From positions 186,001 to 250,000 of the forward strand of contig NZ_KB908257.1 in the NCBI RefSeq assembly GCF_000382405.1: 64,000 nt of DNA, read 5' to 3'. Below, piece by piece: positions 63,895 through 64,000 of the stretch. The stretch is from Mycobacterium sp. 141 (GTDB lineage Bacteria > Actinomycetota > Actinomycetes > Mycobacteriales > Mycobacteriaceae). How positions within the stretch are numbered: position 1 is the first letter of the stretch; each line of letters starts with the position of its first letter. A model generated the notes under the pieces. That model was given only the letters and a program-made list of their open reading frames with translations. It searched no databases and was not told the origin of the DNA. The position numbers and the translations under genes are program-made.

Positions 63895-64000
63895 ATCAGC
63901 CCGTGACTCCACCCGTTGCCAAGCGTGCCAACCATCGGCGCGAGTACCACGGCAATGTGTTCATCGACCCGTACGAATGGCTGCGCGACAAGGACGATCC
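63891..64000 (+). CDS. ptrB: prolyl oligopeptidase (S9) family, 5' part only
   Basis: ATG 63891 overlaps the purC stop (ATGA). The 36 visible residues, with [20 protein letters not shown], match the start of oligopeptidase B/prolyl oligopeptidase proteins (substrate: short peptides after basic residues or Pro), as in the M. tuberculosis purC-ptrB order. The window ends before any catalytic motif. Confidence 0.85.
   Translation, partial: MNQPVTPPVAKRANHRREYHGNVFIDPYEWLRDKDD

Noticed and set aside
62980..63912. N-terminal extension of the Rv0779c-like frame to 518 residues
   Set aside because: The extra part is antisense to purC; the membrane-protein composition begins only at ATG 62979.

Overview
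The window is high-GC actinobacterial DNA and most likely the chromosome of a rapidly growing Mycobacterium/Mycolicibacterium. Several gene orders and families point there: phoP-phoR followed by a convergent HIT gene; purD, exported esterase, TetR, RHII-RSD, purB, (cyp126 relic), purC, prolyl oligopeptidase; otsA with its 54-codon partner; an RqlH-type RecQ helicase; ESX-type secreted proteins; and many leaderless genes with a TANNNT -10 box 6-8 bases before the start codon. No plasmid, phage or insertion-sequence genes are seen. These assignments are by recognition from sequence; no database search was run.

Layout. 0.1-7.7 kb: regulators (TetR, LysR), a VOC protein, a DyP peroxidase carrying an encapsulin-loading tail, small stress proteins, nickel superoxide dismutase (sodN) with its maturation peptidase (sodX), a truncated PucR-like regulator and an FUSC membrane protein. 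7.9-16 kb: two unrelated formate dehydrogenases side by side, an NAD-dependent metal-free enzyme and a molybdenum/selenocysteine complex (fdhA with in-frame UGA and SECIS hairpin, fdhB, NrfD-like anchor), then decayed accessory genes. 16-19.4 kb: a divergent enolase-superfamily / alcohol dehydrogenase / IclR module. 19.5-23.8 kb: the complete selenocysteine machinery selD, selC (tRNA-Sec), selA, selB, which serves fdhA.

24-33 kb: a Rho-N-like small protein, a broken GMC oxidoreductase, a pair of type VII secretion substrates, a repeat-rich patch around an AbiEi/DUF559 gene, the helicase rqlH, a lipoprotein, and a potassium-channel/TrkA protein. 33-41 kb: a proline-rich exported protein, gabD2, a membrane protein, otsA (trehalose synthesis) and three tandem exported Cys-motif proteins. 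41-45.6 kb: a VanX-like dipeptidase, a Tat-exported glycosidase, an ECF41 sigma factor with two divergent matching promoters, DoxX, a DHFR-like reductase, an HNH protein and tRNA-Thr.

45.6-54 kb: a repeat protein, phoPR, HIT, TetR, and an accessory locus coupling a full-length LanB-type lantibiotic dehydratase with a small membrane protein and an EspA/EspE-like ESX protein whose tail is rich in Thr and contains two Cys. 54-64 kb: purine genes purD, purB, purC interleaved with an esterase, TetR, the RNase HII/(p)ppGpp synthetase fusion, a P450 relic, a TDT-family channel and a second AbiEi/DUF559 gene; the window ends inside a prolyl oligopeptidase gene.

Most notable: the LanB + ESX-substrate locus, the complete Sec system with a readable SECIS, the MIRU-like duplicated start/stop element between fdhB and the anchor gene, the divergent ECF41 promoters, and several clear gene relics.
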